64,000 nt of DNA, taken from Marinobacterium sp. LSUCC0821. Its GTDB lineage: Bacteria > Pseudomonadota > Gammaproteobacteria > Pseudomonadales > Balneatricaceae. Both the position numbers and the translations under genes were made by a program. The stretch is from positions 2,296,825 through 2,360,824 of the forward strand of contig NZ_CP051666.1 of assembly GCF_012848475.1 (NCBI RefSeq). Direction: 5' to 3'. Shown here in pieces: positions 23,897 to 33,309 of this stretch (the stretch's first letter is position 1; every line of letters starts with the position of its first letter). The notes under the pieces were generated by a model. That model made no database searches. It had not been told where the DNA came from and saw only the letters and a list, made by a program, of their open reading frames with translations.

Positions 23897-25132
23897 ATGG
23901 CTTTATACGTACAGAAATATGGTGGCACTTCAGTAGGTTCAGTTGAACGTATCGAAGCTGTTGCAGACAAAGTTAAGCGCTTTAAAGAGCAGGGACACGA
24001 CATCGTCGTTGTAGTCTCAGCTATGAGCGGTGAGACAAACCGTTTAATCGGTTTGGCTAAAGAGATTCAGGAAACACCTGATCCACGCGAATATGATGTG
24101 CTTGTATCAACTGGAGAGCAGGTAACTATCTCTTTGCTCTCAATGGCCCTAAAAAAACGTGGTCTTGGTGCTCGTTCATTTACTGGTGGTCAGGTTCGTA
24201 TCCACACTGATAGCGCACATACTAAAGCGCGTATTCAGGATATCGATACCACAGTTATGCGTGCTGAATTAGATGCAGGTAATGTGGTTGTGGTTGCTGG
24301 TTTCCAGGGTATGGATGACGAAGGCAACATCACAACCCTAGGTCGTGGTGGTTCTGATACTACCGGTGTAGCACTGGCTGCAGCTCTAAAAGCGGATGAG
24401 TGTCAGATCTACACTGACGTTGATGGTGTCTACACCACTGACCCGCGTGTCGTTGAGAGCGCGCGTCGCCTAGATAAGATTACATTTGAAGAGATGCTCG
24501 AGATGGCAAGTCTCGGCTCTAAAGTTCTTCAGATTCGCTCTGTTGAATTTGCTGGTAAATACAAAGTTCCATTACGTGTACTGTCGAGCTTCCAAGATGG
24601 TGGCGGCACACTGATTACTACTGAGGATGATAACAACGTGGAAAATCCAATTATCTCTGGTATCGCGTTTAACCGTGACGAAGCAAAGCTAACAGTACTT
24701 GGTGTGCCTGATCTGCCTGGCGTAGCTTCACGCATTCTTGGCCCTATCAGCGACGCGAACATCGAAGTTGATATGATTGTTCAAAACGTAGCTGCAGACC
24801 AGACAACAGACTTCACCTTTACCGTACACCGTAACGATTACGATAAAGCGCTATCAATCTTGAATACCATCTCTACCGAGCTCAAAGCGCGTGAAGTGAA
24901 GGGCGATAACAAGATTGCTAAAGTCTCTATCGTAGGTGTTGGTATGCGCTCACATGCGGGTGTTGCGAGCAAAATGTTCACAACACTTGCACAAGAGAAT
25001 ATCAACATTCAGATGATCTCTACCTCTGAAATTAAAGTCTCTGTTGTGATCTCAGAGAAGTACATGGAGCTTGCTGTACGCGCGCTGCATTCTACTTTCG
25101 ACTTAGATCAGGCAGAAAATGTTGCAGAATAG
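23897..25132 (+). CDS. lysC: Aspartate kinase
   Basis: Phosphorylates aspartate, the first step to lysine, threonine and methionine. The 411-residue protein starts ALYVQKYGGTSVGSVERI (kinase P-loop region) and carries FQGMDDEGNITTLGRGGSDTT and TDVDGVYTTDPR. Two C-terminal ACT domains (about 265-405) contain the feedback-inhibition sites. This is the monofunctional alpha/beta-type enzyme found between alaS and csrA in Pseudomonas and relatives. The gap from alaS is only 33 bases, so no lysine riboswitch precedes it. Confidence 0.95.
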   Translation: MALYVQKYGGTSVGSVERIEAVADKVKRFKEQGHDIVVVVSAMSGETNRLIGLAKEIQETPDPREYDVLVSTGEQVTISLLSMALKKRGLGARSFTGGQVRIHTDSAHTKARIQDIDTTVMRAELDAGNVVVVAGFQGMDDEGNITTLGRGGSDTTGVALAAALKADECQIYTDVDGVYTTDPRVVESARRLDKITFEEMLEMASLGSKVLQIRSVEFAGKYKVPLRVLSSFQDGGGTLITTEDDNNVENPIISGIAFNRDEAKLTVLGVPDLPGVASRILGPISDANIEVDMIVQNVAADQTTDFTFTVHRNDYDKALSILNTISTELKAREVKGDNKIAKVSIVGVGMRSHAGVASKMFTTLAQENINIQMISTSEIKVSVVISEKYMELAVRALHSTFDLDQAENVAE

Positions 25133-25176
25133 TGGCGTAATTTGAAATCTGGGCTAGACTCAATTTGATAAAGATT

Positions 25177-25201
25177 ACTGGGCTGAATGGTTCGGCCCAG
25201 T
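25177..25201 (+). promoter_or_regulatory. Stem-loop between lysC and csrA
   Basis: ACTGGGCTGAA and TTCGGCCCAGT can pair over 11 positions (one G-T) around TGG. No T tract follows, so it is not a classical terminator; it lies 33 bases before the csrA start and could shape the csrA leader RNA. GGA triplets, the core of CsrA sites, occur between it and the start codon, including the ribosome binding site. Confidence 0.4.
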
Positions 25202-25233
25202 CAAACGCCATTAAATGGACTTTGGAGCGCTAG

Positions 25234-25422
25234 ATGTTAATTCTTACCCGCCGTGTTGGTGAAACCCTTATGATCGGAGACGATATCTCAGTAACTGTTC
25301 TGGGTGTTAAGGGTAATCAAGTACGTTTAGGTGTTAACGCACCTGATGACATTTCTGTACATCGTGAAGAGATCTATCAGCGAATCCTCGATGAAGAGGG
25401 TGAAGCGAGAGAAAACTCGTAA
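25234..25422 (+). CDS. csrA: Carbon storage regulator CsrA
   Basis: Homodimeric RNA-binding post-transcriptional regulator that recognises GGA in hairpin loops, often at ribosome binding sites. The 62 residues read [18 protein letters not shown] onward with the conserved [10 protein letters not shown]; the RNA-contact residues L4, R6, R7 and R44-region are present. TTTGGAG precedes the ATG. Position after lysC and before tRNA-Ser is the conserved gammaproteobacterial arrangement. Confidence 0.97.
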   Translation: MLILTRRVGETLMIGDDISVTVLGVKGNQVRLGVNAPDDISVHREEIYQRILDEEGEARENS

Positions 25423-25439
25423 CTTTTTCATAGAAAAGG

Positions 25440-25468
25440 TTTAACTTTAACGGCCCGTCTTGTACTAT
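25440..25468 (+). promoter_or_regulatory. Probable sigma-70 promoter for the tRNA cluster
   Basis: TTTAAC and TACTAT are separated by 17 bases, and the -10 is followed by a GC-rich ACGCGCC stretch resembling the discriminator of stable-RNA promoters. It lies 16 bases before tRNA-Ser. Read by eye only. Confidence 0.5.
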
Positions 25469-25483
25469 ACGCGCCGTTGTAAA

Positions 25484-25573
<90 letters not shown>

Positions 25574-25583
25574 TTTAAGATAA

Positions 25584-25660
25584 GCGCCCGTAGCTCAGCT
25601 GGATAGAGTACCTGGCTACGAACCAGGCGGTCGCACGTTCGAATCGTGCCGGGCGCGCCA
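25584..25660 (+). tRNA. tRNA-Arg (ACG anticodon), copy 1
   Basis: Cloverleaf with acceptor GCGCCCG/CGGGCGC, anticodon loop CTACGAA and encoded CCA. A34 is normally converted to inosine by TadA. Flanking ATTTAAGA and TCTTAAAT extend the acceptor stem as an inverted repeat. Confidence 0.97.
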
Positions 25661-25700
25661 TCTTAAATCATCTCAAAGATAACAACGAATTACTGAATCA

Positions 25701-25777
25701 GCGCCCGTAGCTCAGCTGGATAGAGTACCTGGCTACGAACCAGGCGGTCGCACGTTCGAATCGTGCCGGGCGCGCCA
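25701..25777 (+). tRNA. tRNA-Arg (ACG anticodon), copy 2
   Basis: Identical over 77 bases to copies 1 and 3. Flanked by TACTGAAT (25691-25698) and ATTCAGTA (25777-25784), an inverted repeat different from that of copy 1. Confidence 0.97.
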
Positions 25778-25800
25778 TTCAGTACCGCAACACCCATTTC

Positions 25801-25877
25801 GCGCCCGTAGCTCAGCTGGATAGAGTACCTGGCTACGAACCAGGCGGTCGCACGTTCGAATCGTGCCGGGCGCGCCA
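25801..25877 (+). tRNA. tRNA-Arg (ACG anticodon), copy 3
   Basis: Identical over 77 bases to the other two copies. No matching flanking inverted repeat is seen. The terminator follows 14 bases after its CCA. Confidence 0.97.
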
Positions 25878-25880
25878 TAT

Positions 25881-25919
25881 TCAATAAAAATGCCACCCTT
25901 GAGGTGGCTTTTTTATTGA
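25881..25919 (+). terminator. Intrinsic terminator of the tRNA operon
   Basis: GCCACC and GGTGGC pair around CTTGA and run into TTTTTT. The stem can be extended outward because TCAATAAAAA upstream complements the T tract and ATTGA downstream, so it may also act in the other direction. Confidence 0.88.
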
Positions 25920-25920
25920 A

Positions 25921-26112
25921 CTGGGCTTTGCCCAGCCGATTCCACGTGCCAGTGCACGTTCGACCAATTTGTCTGGAACAAATTGGCGCAGCCGCAGGCT
26001 GGGGCGAAGCCCCGAGGGCAGGAAGCCCGAGCCAATCGTGCCTCCCGAAGTCTTCCGCAAGAGTACCTTAGCCGTTTTTTATAGCCCAACCCCCCGGTTC
26101 CTGAAAAACCCT
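25921..26112. repeat. Hairpin-rich gene-free stretch with split tRNA T-arm sequence
   Basis: No believable gene. It holds a chain of small inverted repeats: CTGGGC-TTT-GCCCAG, CCAATTTGT...ACAAATTGG (25964-25986), CAGCC...GGCTG and GGGGC-GAA-GCCCC. GCACGTTCGA at 25954-25963 and ATCGTGCC at 26035-26042 are together the T-arm of the tRNA-Arg(ACG) genes just upstream, separated by about 71 bases of hairpins. This looks like a tRNA fragment opened by an insertion, but the match is short. Confidence 0.45.
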
Positions 26113-26201
26113 GAAAAAGCGGATGACAGGCTAAAGCCGGTCACCAGAGCATTGGTCTGGCTACGGAGCTGCGGTGACTGGCCTTCAGCCTGTCATCCGC
26201 T
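26113..26201 (-). terminator. Large hairpin terminator downstream of rlmE
   Basis: Arms 26118-26145 and 26173-26201 pair over about 28 bases (15 perfect outer pairs, then one bulge, one mismatch and one G-T) around a 27-base loop. On the minus strand the stem is followed by TTTTT, in the right place to end rlmE transcription, 25 bases after its stop. Its length is unusual for a terminator and resembles a palindromic intergenic repeat that has been used as one. Confidence 0.65.
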
Positions 26202-26225
26202 ATCAAGTTGCGCTCAAGTCGCGAA

Positions 26226-26846
26226 CTACCCCTTAAACCCCTTACCAACAACATAAACCTCACGCGACCGCGCTCTAGAGGCCTCTGGTTTGCGAATAAA
26301 AACATTCTGAAACTGATCACGCACGAGCTGAACAAACTCATCATATCCCTCACCCTGGAATGCTTTGGCTACAAAGCTACCATTTGGCTTTAGGACACGC
26401 TGTGCCATATCGAGGGCAAGCTCGATCAGATAGATAGAACCTGCTTGATCTGCAGAGTTTACACCGCTGATGTTGGGCGCCATGTCTGAAATGACGACAT
26501 CCACAGGTCTGTCGGCGATAACAGCCATAATTTCATCGAATACCGACTCTTCAGTGAAATCGCCTTGTATGAAATCAACATCGGGTAGGGCATCCATCGG
26601 CAGAATGTCTGATGCTATCAGCTTGCCTGAGTCACCAACCATCTTGGAGGCAACCTGCGACCAGCCGCCGGGTGCTGAGCCAAGGTCTATGACCAACATG
26701 CCAGGCTTGATCAACTTATCCCGCTCGTTAAGTGCTATCAGTTTGTAACTGGCACGCGAGCGATAACCATCTTTTTGTGCCTGCTTTACGAAGGGGTCGT
26801 TGACGTGTTCTTTGAGCCAGCGGCCGCTACTTTTGGATCTAGCCAT
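26226..26846 (-). CDS. rlmE: 23S rRNA (uridine(2552)-2'-O)-methyltransferase
   Basis: FtsJ/RrmJ family enzyme that methylates U2552 in the peptidyl transferase A loop. The 206-residue protein (E. coli 209) has the K-D-K triad at K35 (SRASYKL), D121 ([11 protein letters not shown]) and K161 (FVAKAFQG), and SAM-binding [15 protein letters not shown]. In E. coli it precedes ftsH; here it is alone, convergent with the tRNA cluster and divergent from the FAD dehydrogenase. Confidence 0.96.
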   Translation of the reverse strand: MARSKSSGRWLKEHVNDPFVKQAQKDGYRSRASYKLIALNERDKLIKPGMLVIDLGSAPGGWSQVASKMVGDSGKLIASDILPMDALPDVDFIQGDFTEESVFDEIMAVIADRPVDVVISDMAPNISGVNSADQAGSIYLIELALDMAQRVLKPNGSFVAKAFQGEGYDEFVQLVRDQFQNVFIRKPEASRARSREVYVVGKGFKG

Positions 26847-27026
26847 GTTCGTTTCGAATTCAAAATGAAAACGCCATTATACCGGTAGCTAGGGGTGTCG
26901 CCAAAGAGATCCTTAGGCTCATCCTGAAACGTTTTCGGTTGTTGGGAGTCAGTGCCTGACTTTGGCAGGGGTGGGGGGTATAATTTCGAAGTTGAAATTT
27001 TGCCTCTATTGCCTCGGAAACAACAC

Positions 27027-28655
27027 ATGATTCGTCTCTCTGAACTCGCACTCCCACTTGATCACGCTGAACATGCACTGCGTGAAGCAATCCTGACTCG
27101 TCTTGGGATAGGCGAGGGTGAGTTGATCGACTTTACTATATTTAAACGAAGCTACGATGCGAGAAAGAAAAACACAGAGATAACCTTTGTCTACATCATC
27201 GATCTTGAAGTTTCTAACGAGACGGCACTGCTTGCCCGTTTTGCCGATGATGTCCATGTTGGTCCTGCCCCTGATACAGCCTACTATCCTGTCGCGGTTG
27301 CACCAGAAGGGTTAGCTGAGAGGCCGATTGTGATTGGTTTCGGTCCTTGTGGTCTGTTTGCTGCGTTGATTCTGGCGCAGATGGGTTTCAATCCGATTGT
27401 GCTGGAGCGTGGCCGAAACGTGCGTCAACGTACCCAAGATACTTGGGCTCTTTGGCGCCAGAACACGCTAATGACAGAGTCTAATGTGCAGTTTGGTGAG
27501 GGCGGGGCCGGTCTATTCTCTGATGGCAAGCTCTACAGTCAGGTTAAGGATCCGAAGTTTTACGGACGCAAGGTGATGCGTGAATTCGTTGAGTACGGCG
27601 CGCCCGAAAATATTCTTTTCGTTAATAAACCGCACATCGGTACCTTCCGTCTGACAAGTGTTGTCGCAAAGATGCGCGAACAGATACAAGCCCTGGGTGG
27701 CGAGATTCGCTTCGAATCTAAGGTGACGGATCTCCTATTAGATAATGGCCAGGTTACAGGTGTTGAACTCTCTGATGGCAGTCAGCTGAAGAGTCGTCAT
27801 GTTGTTCTCGCTCTTGGGCATAGTGCTCGAGATACATTCAGAATGTTACATGCGAGAGATGTTCAGATCGAAGCTAAACCCTTCGCAATTGGCTTCCGCA
27901 TAGAGCACCCGCAAACGATGATCGATAAGTCACGCTTAGGTAAGTATGCTGGCCACGAAGAGTTAGGGGCTGCAGACTATAAGTTAATCCATCACGCTAA
28001 AAACGGCCGTGCTGTTTACAGCTTTTGTATGTGTCCTGGTGGACAGGTGGTTGCAGCGACCTCTGAAGAGGGGCGTGTTGTGACTAACGGAATGAGTCAG
28101 TACTCTCGTAAAGAGCGCAATGCAAACGCGGGCATTGTAGTTGGTATCAATCCAGAACAAGATTTCCCGGGTGGTCCATTGGCTGGTGTTGAGCTGCAGG
28201 AGAAGTTGGAGTCTGTTGCCTATCAATTGGGCGGTTGTGACTACAGCGCGCCAGCTCAGTTAGTGGGTGATTTTATTCGCGGTGAAGCTTCGAGCGAGTT
28301 GGGTGAGGTTATTCCCTCGTACCAGCCTGGCGTGAAACTTGGTGATCTCGCTAAAGCGCTCCCGGATTATGTAATCGAAGCAATTAGAGAAGCGTTGCCG
28401 GCATTTGGTAAGAAGATTCGTGGTTTTGATCGTGATGATGCCGTGTTAACAGGTATCGAGACACGTACTTCTTCTCCGATTCGTATTCCACGTGATACTG
28501 AATCGCTACAAAGTTTAAATGTGCGTGGACTCTATCCTGCAGGTGAGGGTGCAGGCTATGCAGGCGGTATTTTGTCTGCAGGTATTGATGGGATTAAGGT
28601 TGCTGAAGCCTTGGCCCTCGATATGGTTAAGCAATTCCAAGATCAATCGCTTTAG
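27027..28655 (+). CDS. NAD(P)/FAD-dependent dehydrogenase, COG2509 type
   Basis: Conserved cytosolic flavoprotein whose substrate is not established. The 542 residues begin MIRLSELALPLDHAEHALREAI, a family N-terminal domain. The FAD Rossmann motif is VIGFGPCGLFAALILAQMG, followed by GGAGLFSDGKLYSQVKDP; ALGHSARDTFRML and the C-terminal GEGAGYAGGILSAGIDGIKVAE FAD-binding block are typical. The in-frame ATG at 26952 would add 25 residues inside the promoter gap and is not preferred. It is followed by the SpoU gene after 18 bases. Confidence 0.88.
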   Translation: MIRLSELALPLDHAEHALREAILTRLGIGEGELIDFTIFKRSYDARKKNTEITFVYIIDLEVSNETALLARFADDVHVGPAPDTAYYPVAVAPEGLAERPIVIGFGPCGLFAALILAQMGFNPIVLERGRNVRQRTQDTWALWRQNTLMTESNVQFGEGGAGLFSDGKLYSQVKDPKFYGRKVMREFVEYGAPENILFVNKPHIGTFRLTSVVAKMREQIQALGGEIRFESKVTDLLLDNGQVTGVELSDGSQLKSRHVVLALGHSARDTFRMLHARDVQIEAKPFAIGFRIEHPQTMIDKSRLGKYAGHEELGAADYKLIHHAKNGRAVYSFCMCPGGQVVAATSEEGRVVTNGMSQYSRKERNANAGIVVGINPEQDFPGGPLAGVELQEKLESVAYQLGGCDYSAPAQLVGDFIRGEASSELGEVIPSYQPGVKLGDLAKALPDYVIEAIREALPAFGKKIRGFDRDDAVLTGIETRTSSPIRIPRDTESLQSLNVRGLYPAGEGAGYAGGILSAGIDGIKVAEALALDMVKQFQDQSL

Positions 28656-28673
28656 GACCAGATAGGGTTATCC

Positions 28674-29408
28674 ATGAATCTTGAATCGATTAAAAAGCTC
28701 CAGCAGAAAAAATACCGAACAGAGCTAGGCTACTGTCTAATTGAGGGTGAACACCTAGTTTTGGAGCTTCAAAAGGCTGCATTGAACCAGGCGAGTCTCT
28801 GTTCTGCCGAGCTCTATCTGACCGATCAATACTCTGATTGGATTTCTGATTTCAAAATTCATCACATTACTCCAAAGCAGATGAGCTCCATTAGTGCTAC
28901 GAAGAGTCCGCAAGGGATTCTTGCTTTGGTTTCTATTGATGCTATTCAGCCGCCCGCTCATTCATCAACTATGGAGTCCGAAGTCGCTATCTACCTCCAT
29001 GAAATTCAAGATCCGGGTAATCTGGGTACGATTCTTCGTACTCTGGCCTGGTTTGGTGGTTATCGCTGTTTGCTCAGTCCAGGTAGTGTCGATCCATTCA
29101 ATCCTAAAGTCATTCGTGCCAGTATGGGGGCGATTTTTCATGTACCTATTGAACTTGATGTTCCAATTGAGAGCTTAGCGGGTCGTTACTCAGATATTGG
29201 GTGCCTAGATATGCAGGGTGGTGCGCTAAGCTCTGATGCTTTCAAGCAGTGCGACTGCTATATATTTGGTAACGAAGCGCGTGGCGTTCCGCATCAACTG
29301 CTTACACAATTGAATGCGCAGCCATTCACCATTTCAGGTGCCGGCCTGATTGAGTCGCTTAACCTTGGAACCGCTGTTAGTTTGAGCGTCTACGAGCGGC
29401 AGAGATAG
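28674..29408 (+). CDS. TrmH/SpoU family RNA 2'-O-methyltransferase
   Basis: SPOUT-fold enzyme expected to methylate a ribose in tRNA or rRNA; the target cannot be named. The N-terminal part (residues 1-95) has the substrate-binding fold with GYCLIEGEHLVLE. The three SpoU motifs are present: EIQDPGNLGTILRTLAWFG, CYIFGNEARGVP and ESLNLGTAVSLSVYE. At 244 residues it is of RlmB/TsnR size. Transcribed with the upstream FAD dehydrogenase. Confidence 0.88.
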   Translation: MNLESIKKLQQKKYRTELGYCLIEGEHLVLELQKAALNQASLCSAELYLTDQYSDWISDFKIHHITPKQMSSISATKSPQGILALVSIDAIQPPAHSSTMESEVAIYLHEIQDPGNLGTILRTLAWFGGYRCLLSPGSVDPFNPKVIRASMGAIFHVPIELDVPIESLAGRYSDIGCLDMQGGALSSDAFKQCDCYIFGNEARGVPHQLLTQLNAQPFTISGAGLIESLNLGTAVSLSVYERQR

Positions 29409-29753
29409 AGAAGGGATTGGATTGCTTTCCCGCTGAAACTTTTTGGTACTAATCATCATTTAGTCGAAGATGTAACTAAAGTGGTAAGTTGCACAAACAC
29501 GCCATCCCCAGCCCAGTTGTTTCGCGGATGTCAGCAGGTAAGTTGACCAGTAAGTTAAAATTGCGACCTTTATGTAAAATATTTACACGTTAAGCGGGGT
29601 TGCGAACCTTTTTGCCATGTGGGATAAAGTCACGCTACTAAGCAATCTTGGGTGGGCTATTTGTGCCCAATAAGTTGCTTTGGAGGCTGTTTTAGCCTTA
29701 AGAGACGTCGTGTTAACGCGTCATAATTTGAAAACTATTTAGGAGCATTGCGA
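29409..29753 (+). promoter_or_regulatory. Gene-free region upstream of oadGAB with a 15-bp palindrome
   Basis: No ORF of note. TGTAAAATATTTACA at 29573-29587 is a perfect inverted repeat (TGTAAA around ATA), a good candidate operator. TAAGTTG-like heptamers recur (about 29485, 29540, 29551 and 29670). The Shine-Dalgarno AGGAG of oadG is at 29741-29745. The regulator is unknown. Confidence 0.45.
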
Positions 29754-29993
29754 ATGGATGATCTTTTATCAGAAGGCCTAGGATTGATGGTCTATGGTAT
29801 GGGTTTCGTTTTCGTATTCCTTACCCTTTTGGTTTTTGTGACAGGCTTAGCATCTAAGCTTGTGACCAAGTACCTACCTGAACCGGTAGTGACGGCTAAA
29901 CCCAAAGCGAAAGCTGCGCCCGTGGGTGCAACTGCTAATAATGATCAGCTAACTGCGGTTATCGCTGCTGCTGTTCATAGGTACCGTAAATAA
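29754..29993 (+). CDS. oadG: Oxaloacetate decarboxylase gamma subunit
   Basis: Small membrane subunit of the sodium-pumping decarboxylase that helps assemble the complex and binds zinc through its C-terminal tail. The 79-residue protein has one membrane helix (GLGLMVYGMGFVFVFLTLLV), an Ala/Pro/Lys-rich linker and a C-terminal AVIAAAVHRYRK block common to OadG. The ATG at 29754 has AGGAG eight bases upstream; the TTG at 29748 is too close. First gene of oadGAB. Confidence 0.93.
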   Translation: MDDLLSEGLGLMVYGMGFVFVFLTLLVFVTGLASKLVTKYLPEPVVTAKPKAKAAPVGATANNDQLTAVIAAAVHRYRK

Positions 29994-30035
29994 GTTAGGC
30001 CTAGCCTATCCATTAACCAGAGAGAATTGCCTTTT

Positions 30036-31817
30036 ATGTCTGAAGCTAAAAAGCCTCTTGGTATTACAGACGTAGTGCTACGTGACGCTCACCAGTCACT
30101 TTTTGCTACTCGCCTACGTCTTGATGACATGCTGCCAATCGCAGAGAAACTCGACAAGATCGGATACTGGTCTTTAGAGAGCTGGGGTGGTGCAACTTTT
30201 GACTCATGTATTCGCTACCTTGGTGAAGACCCATGGACTCGTATTCGCGAGTTAAAAGCAGCAATGCCAAATACACGTCAGCAGATGCTGCTTCGTGGTC
30301 AGAACCTTTTGGGTTACCGTCACTACGCTGACGATGTGGTAGATCGCTTCGTTGAGCGCTCAGCTGAATCAGGTATCGATGTATTCCGTATCTTTGATGC
30401 GATGAACGATCCGCGTAACCTTGAACGAGCTATCGCTGCAGTTAAGCAAACTGGCAAGCATGCTCAGGGTACTATCTCTTATACGACTAGCCCTGTTCAC
30501 ACTATCGATATGTGGGTGGACTACGCGAAGACGCTTGAAGATATGGGCGCTGACTCGATCGCAATTAAAGATATGTCTGGTATCTTGACCCCATACGGTG
30601 CCTATGACCTTGTTTCTCGTCTGAAAGCACAGACAGGCCTTGAAGTTCAGCTTCATGCCCATGCAACTGCTGGTCTTTCGGATATGACGATTCTGAAAGC
30701 GGTAGAAGCGGGTATCGACCGCGTTGATACAGCTATCTCCTCAATGTCGATGACTTACGGTCATACAGCTACTGAGTCTGTTGTTGCAGCTCTTGCTGGT
30801 ACAGATCGTGATACAGGTCTTGATCTAAACGCACTTGAAGAGATCGCAGCTTACTTCCGTGAAGTACGTAAGAAGTACGCAAAATACGAAGGCTCACTTC
30901 GTGGTACTGATAGCCGTATTCTTGTGGCGCAGGTTCCTGGTGGCATGCTGACAAACATGGAGAGCCAGCTTAAAGAGCAGGGTGCTGCAGATAAGTTTGA
31001 CGAAGTGCTAGCAGAGATCCCTCGTGTACGTGAAGATCTTGGTTACATTCCTCTGGTAACTCCAACATCACAGATCGTTGGTACCCAGGCTGTAATCAAC
31101 GTACTTGTTGGTGAGCGTTACAAAACTATCTCTAAAGAGGTTCAGGGTATTCTTAAAGGCGAGTACGGTGCTGCACCGGCTGCCTACAATGCTGAACTTC
31201 AAGCAAAAGTTCTTAATGGTGGTGAAGCGATCACTTGTCGCCCTGCCGATATGCTTAAACCAGAGATGGATAAGCTAGTTAATGAACTTAAAGAAATTGC
31301 TGCTGAGAAGGGTATCTCCCTAGAGTCTGGTGAGCGTGAGATCGATGATGTTCTTACCTACGCACTATTCCCTCAGATCGGCCTTAAATTCCTTGAAAAC
31401 CGCGGCAACCCAGATGCATTTGAGCCCGCACCTACACTAGAGGACGCACGCGCTATGTCTGCACCTAAGAAATCAGGACCAGAAGTTTACACAATCACTG
31501 TTAACGGCCAGAACTACGTAGTTCAGGTTGCAGAAGGTGGCGATATCACTGCGGTAGCTGCGGCACCATCAGCCGCGCCAGCTGCTGCTCCAGCGGCGGG
31601 TGCAGGTGAAGCTGTTCCAGCTCCACTTGCCGGTAATATTTGGAAAGTTGAAGTTGCTCAAGGCCAGGCTGTTCAGGAAGGTGATGTCCTAGTCATTCTT
31701 GAAGCGATGAAGATGGAAACGGAAGTGCGTGCTGCTCGTTCGGGCACTATCGTTTCAGTTGATGTTAAAGAAGGCGACGCCGTTCAGGTTGGTGATTCGC
31801 TTGTGACTTTGGCTTAA
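30036..31817 (+). CDS. oadA: Oxaloacetate decarboxylase alpha subunit
   Basis: Cytosolic subunit that moves the carboxyl group of oxaloacetate to biotin. The N-terminal carboxyltransferase domain starts [19 protein letters not shown] and carries [17 protein letters not shown] and the metal-binding [13 protein letters not shown]-terminal Ala/Pro linker leads to the biotinyl domain, with K559 in EAMKMETE, 35 residues from the end as usual. ATG 30036 is taken as start (593 residues). Lies between oadG and oadB. Confidence 0.96.
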   Translation: MSEAKKPLGITDVVLRDAHQSLFATRLRLDDMLPIAEKLDKIGYWSLESWGGATFDSCIRYLGEDPWTRIRELKAAMPNTRQQMLLRGQNLLGYRHYADDVVDRFVERSAESGIDVFRIFDAMNDPRNLERAIAAVKQTGKHAQGTISYTTSPVHTIDMWVDYAKTLEDMGADSIAIKDMSGILTPYGAYDLVSRLKAQTGLEVQLHAHATAGLSDMTILKAVEAGIDRVDTAISSMSMTYGHTATESVVAALAGTDRDTGLDLNALEEIAAYFREVRKKYAKYEGSLRGTDSRILVAQVPGGMLTNMESQLKEQGAADKFDEVLAEIPRVREDLGYIPLVTPTSQIVGTQAVINVLVGERYKTISKEVQGILKGEYGAAPAAYNAELQAKVLNGGEAITCRPADMLKPEMDKLVNELKEIAAEKGISLESGEREIDDVLTYALFPQIGLKFLENRGNPDAFEPAPTLEDARAMSAPKKSGPEVYTITVNGQNYVVQVAEGGDITAVAAAPSAAPAAAPAAGAGEAVPAPLAGNIWKVEVAQGQAVQEGDVLVILEAMKMETEVRAARSGTIVSVDVKEGDAVQVGDSLVTLA

Positions 31818-31833
31818 TCAAGGTAGATCCTAA

Positions 31834-33135
31834 ATGGAAAAGATCATAGATCTTTGGACCGCCTCGGGCATCTACAACGTCTCCGCTGGCCAGGTAACCA
31901 TGATGGTTATCGGTCTGGTGCTGTTGTATTTGGCTATCCGTAAGAATTTTGAGCCGCTGCTCCTAGTACCAATAGGTTTTGGTGGCATTCTTGCGAATAT
32001 TCCAGAAGCGGGTCTTGCATTCTCTGCAGTTGAAAACGCAGTCCATTTTGCTAAGCCTGAAGTGCTTCAGGCTATAGCGAATGCGCTCAGTATCACTAGT
32101 ACAGATCCTCATGACATCCTGCATGCCTATCATGGAGCTAATGCTTCTGTGCATAACGCTGCGGCTATTGCTGCTCAGGATGGTGGCTACAACAATGGTA
32201 TGTTGTACAACTTCTACCTAGTTGCTATCGCATCTGGCGCTGCGCCTTTGATTATCTTCATGGGTGTGGGTGCAATGACTGACTTCGGTCCACTGCTAGC
32301 TAACCCTAAGACGCTTTTCCTTGGTGCTGCAGCTCAGTTTGGTATCTTTGCTACCGTGCTCGGTGCAGTAGGTCTGACTGAGTTGGGCTTCATGGATTTC
32401 ACGATTCAGGATGCTGCTGCGATTGGTATTATCGGTGGTGCAGATGGTCCAACGGCTATCTACGTTGCTAGTATGCTAGCGCCGCAACTGCTTGGTGCAA
32501 TTGCTGTGGCTGCGTACTCTTACATGGCTCTAGTGCCACTCATTCAGCCGCCAATCATGCGTGCATTGACGACTGAAAGTGAGCGTAAGATCGCAATGCG
32601 TCAGCTACGTCATGTATCTAAAACAGAGAAGATTATCTTCCCACTCTTGCTTCTAATTCTGGTTGCTATGCTGCTTCCAGATGCAGCACCACTATTGGGT
32701 ATGTTCTGTTTCGGTAACCTGATGCGTGAGTGTGGTGTGGTAGATCGCCTAAGTGATACGGCACAAAACGCACTGATCAACATCGTGACTATCTTCCTAG
32801 GCCTATCTGTAGGTTCTAAGTTGAGTGCTGACAAGTTTTTGGACGTGCAGACACTCGGTATTCTTGTGCTTGGTATCATCGCGTTTGGTATCGGTACAGC
32901 TGCTGGTGTTTTGATGGCTAAAATGCTGAACAAGCTTGAAGGTGGTAACGCAATCAACCCATTGATTGGTTCTGCAGGCGTATCAGCTGTGCCTATGGCC
33001 GCTCGTGTATCTAACAAACTGGGTCTTGAGGCTAACTCTCAGAACTTCCTGTTGATGCATGCAATGGGTCCAAACGTGGCTGGTGTTATCGGCTCAGCCG
33101 TTGCAGCAGGCGTTATGATCAAGTTTGTTGGTTAA
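31834..33135 (+). CDS. oadB: Oxaloacetate decarboxylase beta subunit, sodium pump
   Basis: Polytopic inner-membrane subunit (433 residues) that decarboxylates carboxybiotin and exports Na+. Family features include [30 protein letters not shown], the [16 protein letters not shown] region with the conserved Asp of the sodium site, and [21 protein letters not shown]. It completes oadGAB, giving the cell a way to turn oxaloacetate decarboxylation into a sodium gradient. Confidence 0.96.
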   Translation: MEKIIDLWTASGIYNVSAGQVTMMVIGLVLLYLAIRKNFEPLLLVPIGFGGILANIPEAGLAFSAVENAVHFAKPEVLQAIANALSITSTDPHDILHAYHGANASVHNAAAIAAQDGGYNNGMLYNFYLVAIASGAAPLIIFMGVGAMTDFGPLLANPKTLFLGAAAQFGIFATVLGAVGLTELGFMDFTIQDAAAIGIIGGADGPTAIYVASMLAPQLLGAIAVAAYSYMALVPLIQPPIMRALTTESERKIAMRQLRHVSKTEKIIFPLLLLILVAMLLPDAAPLLGMFCFGNLMRECGVVDRLSDTAQNALINIVTIFLGLSVGSKLSADKFLDVQTLGILVLGIIAFGIGTAAGVLMAKMLNKLEGGNAINPLIGSAGVSAVPMAARVSNKLGLEANSQNFLLMHAMGPNVAGVIGSAVAAGVMIKFVG

Positions 33136-33154
33136 TCCATAAAGCCACCTATAG

Positions 33155-33179
33155 AAGGCGCCTGATGGCGCCTTTTTTG
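33155..33179 (+). terminator. Intrinsic terminator after oadB
   Basis: AAGGCGCC and GGCGCCTT pair around TGAT and are followed by a T tract; this closes the oadGAB operon. Confidence 0.9.
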
Positions 33180-33309
33180 TATCTGACATTTGTGGCTATT
33201 GGAAAAAAATTAACTTATTTGCAAAAAGTGACTTTCATTCTTAAATTTTGGTCTATGCTGAATGCAATAGAGATAAAAACGCGAACAGCGACGTGGACGG
33301 AATAGATAA

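Noticed and set aside
25584..25877. Regularly spaced direct repeats that could suggest a CRISPR array
   Set aside because: The repeats are three identical 77-base tRNA-Arg(ACG) genes with full cloverleaf and CCA; the spacers are short and unequal.
25690..25896. Minus-strand 68-codon ORF across the tRNA genes
   Set aside because: It is built from the repeated tRNA sequence read antisense and has no ribosome site.
25969..26256. 95-codon ORF in the hairpin-rich stretch after the tRNAs
   Set aside because: It is assembled from inverted repeats and overlaps the rlmE terminator and 3' end.
32610..33017. 135-codon antisense ORF inside oadB
   Set aside because: Mirror frame of a conserved membrane protein gene; no independent support.
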